Assembly (NCBI GenBank): GCA_025454445.1
Contig: JALOOK010000373.1
Coordinates: 1 to 5,213, forward strand
Length of the DNA: 5,213 nt
Origin: Oscillatoria sp. Prado101
GTDB taxonomy: Bacteria > Cyanobacteriota > Cyanobacteriia > Cyanobacteriales > Oscillatoriaceae
Direction of reading: 5' to 3'
The notes below the pieces were generated by a model, which did no database searches, was not told where the DNA came from, and saw nothing but the letters and a program-made list of their open reading frames with translations. Positions within the stretch are counted from its first letter, which is position 1, and every line of letters starts with the position of its first letter. This document shows positions 5,164-5,213 of the stretch, piece after piece. A program made the translations under genes and the position numbers.

Positions 5164-5211
5164 GTTCGTAGTTGGGCTTTAGCCCTTAAAGTAGGCCCTT
5201 AAAGAAGGGCT
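5164..5211. repeat. Inverted copy of the left-edge repeat, with additional nested repeats
   Basis: Bases 5164-5184 match the reverse complement of the 21-bp core of the array at 1-99 at 20 of 21 positions (GGGCTTTAGCCC in place of GGGCTTCAGCCC). Next to it GCCCTTAAAG is repeated directly at 5182-5191 and 5195-5204, and AGCCCTT (5181-5187) pairs with AAGGGCT (5205-5211). It lies upstream of the AIM24-family gene and may continue past the right edge. Confidence 0.85.
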
Positions 5212-5213
5212 AA

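Overview
The window looks like chromosomal DNA of a filamentous cyanobacterium, probably of the Microcoleus/Oscillatoria type. This is inferred from several families of short palindromic repeats in the intergenic DNA, one exact HIP1 octamer (GCGATCGC), and the protein set: a PurB of the Bacillus type, an AIM24-family protein, and secreted SH3 proteins. No RNA gene, phage gene, transposase or CRISPR array was seen.

Layout, left to right: (1) bases 1-99 hold a tandem array of a 26-bp palindromic repeat. (2) purB, adenylosuccinate lyase, runs on the plus strand from 183 to 1478 and is followed by a strong hairpin. (3) A lipoprotein with an SH3 domain and a C-terminal beta-type domain lies on the minus strand, 1550-2281. 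(4) A membrane-anchored VanX-type D-alanyl-D-alanine dipeptidase lies on the plus strand, 2466-3188. (5) A close paralogue of the SH3 protein, with a cleavable Sec signal instead of a lipobox, lies on the minus strand, 3249-3950. (6) About 450 bp of gene-free DNA (3951-4402) is a patchwork of different palindromic repeats. (7) An AIM24/TIGR00266-family gene lies on the minus strand, 4403-5122. (8) The right edge carries an inverted copy of the left-edge repeat.

No long operon is present. Genes alternate in strand, so each probably has its own promoter. The middle block has a theme: two duplicated exported SH3 proteins flank an exported D,D-dipeptidase, and all three are predicted to act outside the cytoplasm, plausibly on or near peptidoglycan. 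Both convergent gene junctions carry the same AGAAACC-type palindrome, which probably acts as a two-way terminator.

No clearly new biological system is visible. The points most worth following are the SH3-VanX-SH3 arrangement, the shared TTCCSGGAA palindrome upstream of these genes, and the related architecture of the repeat families.
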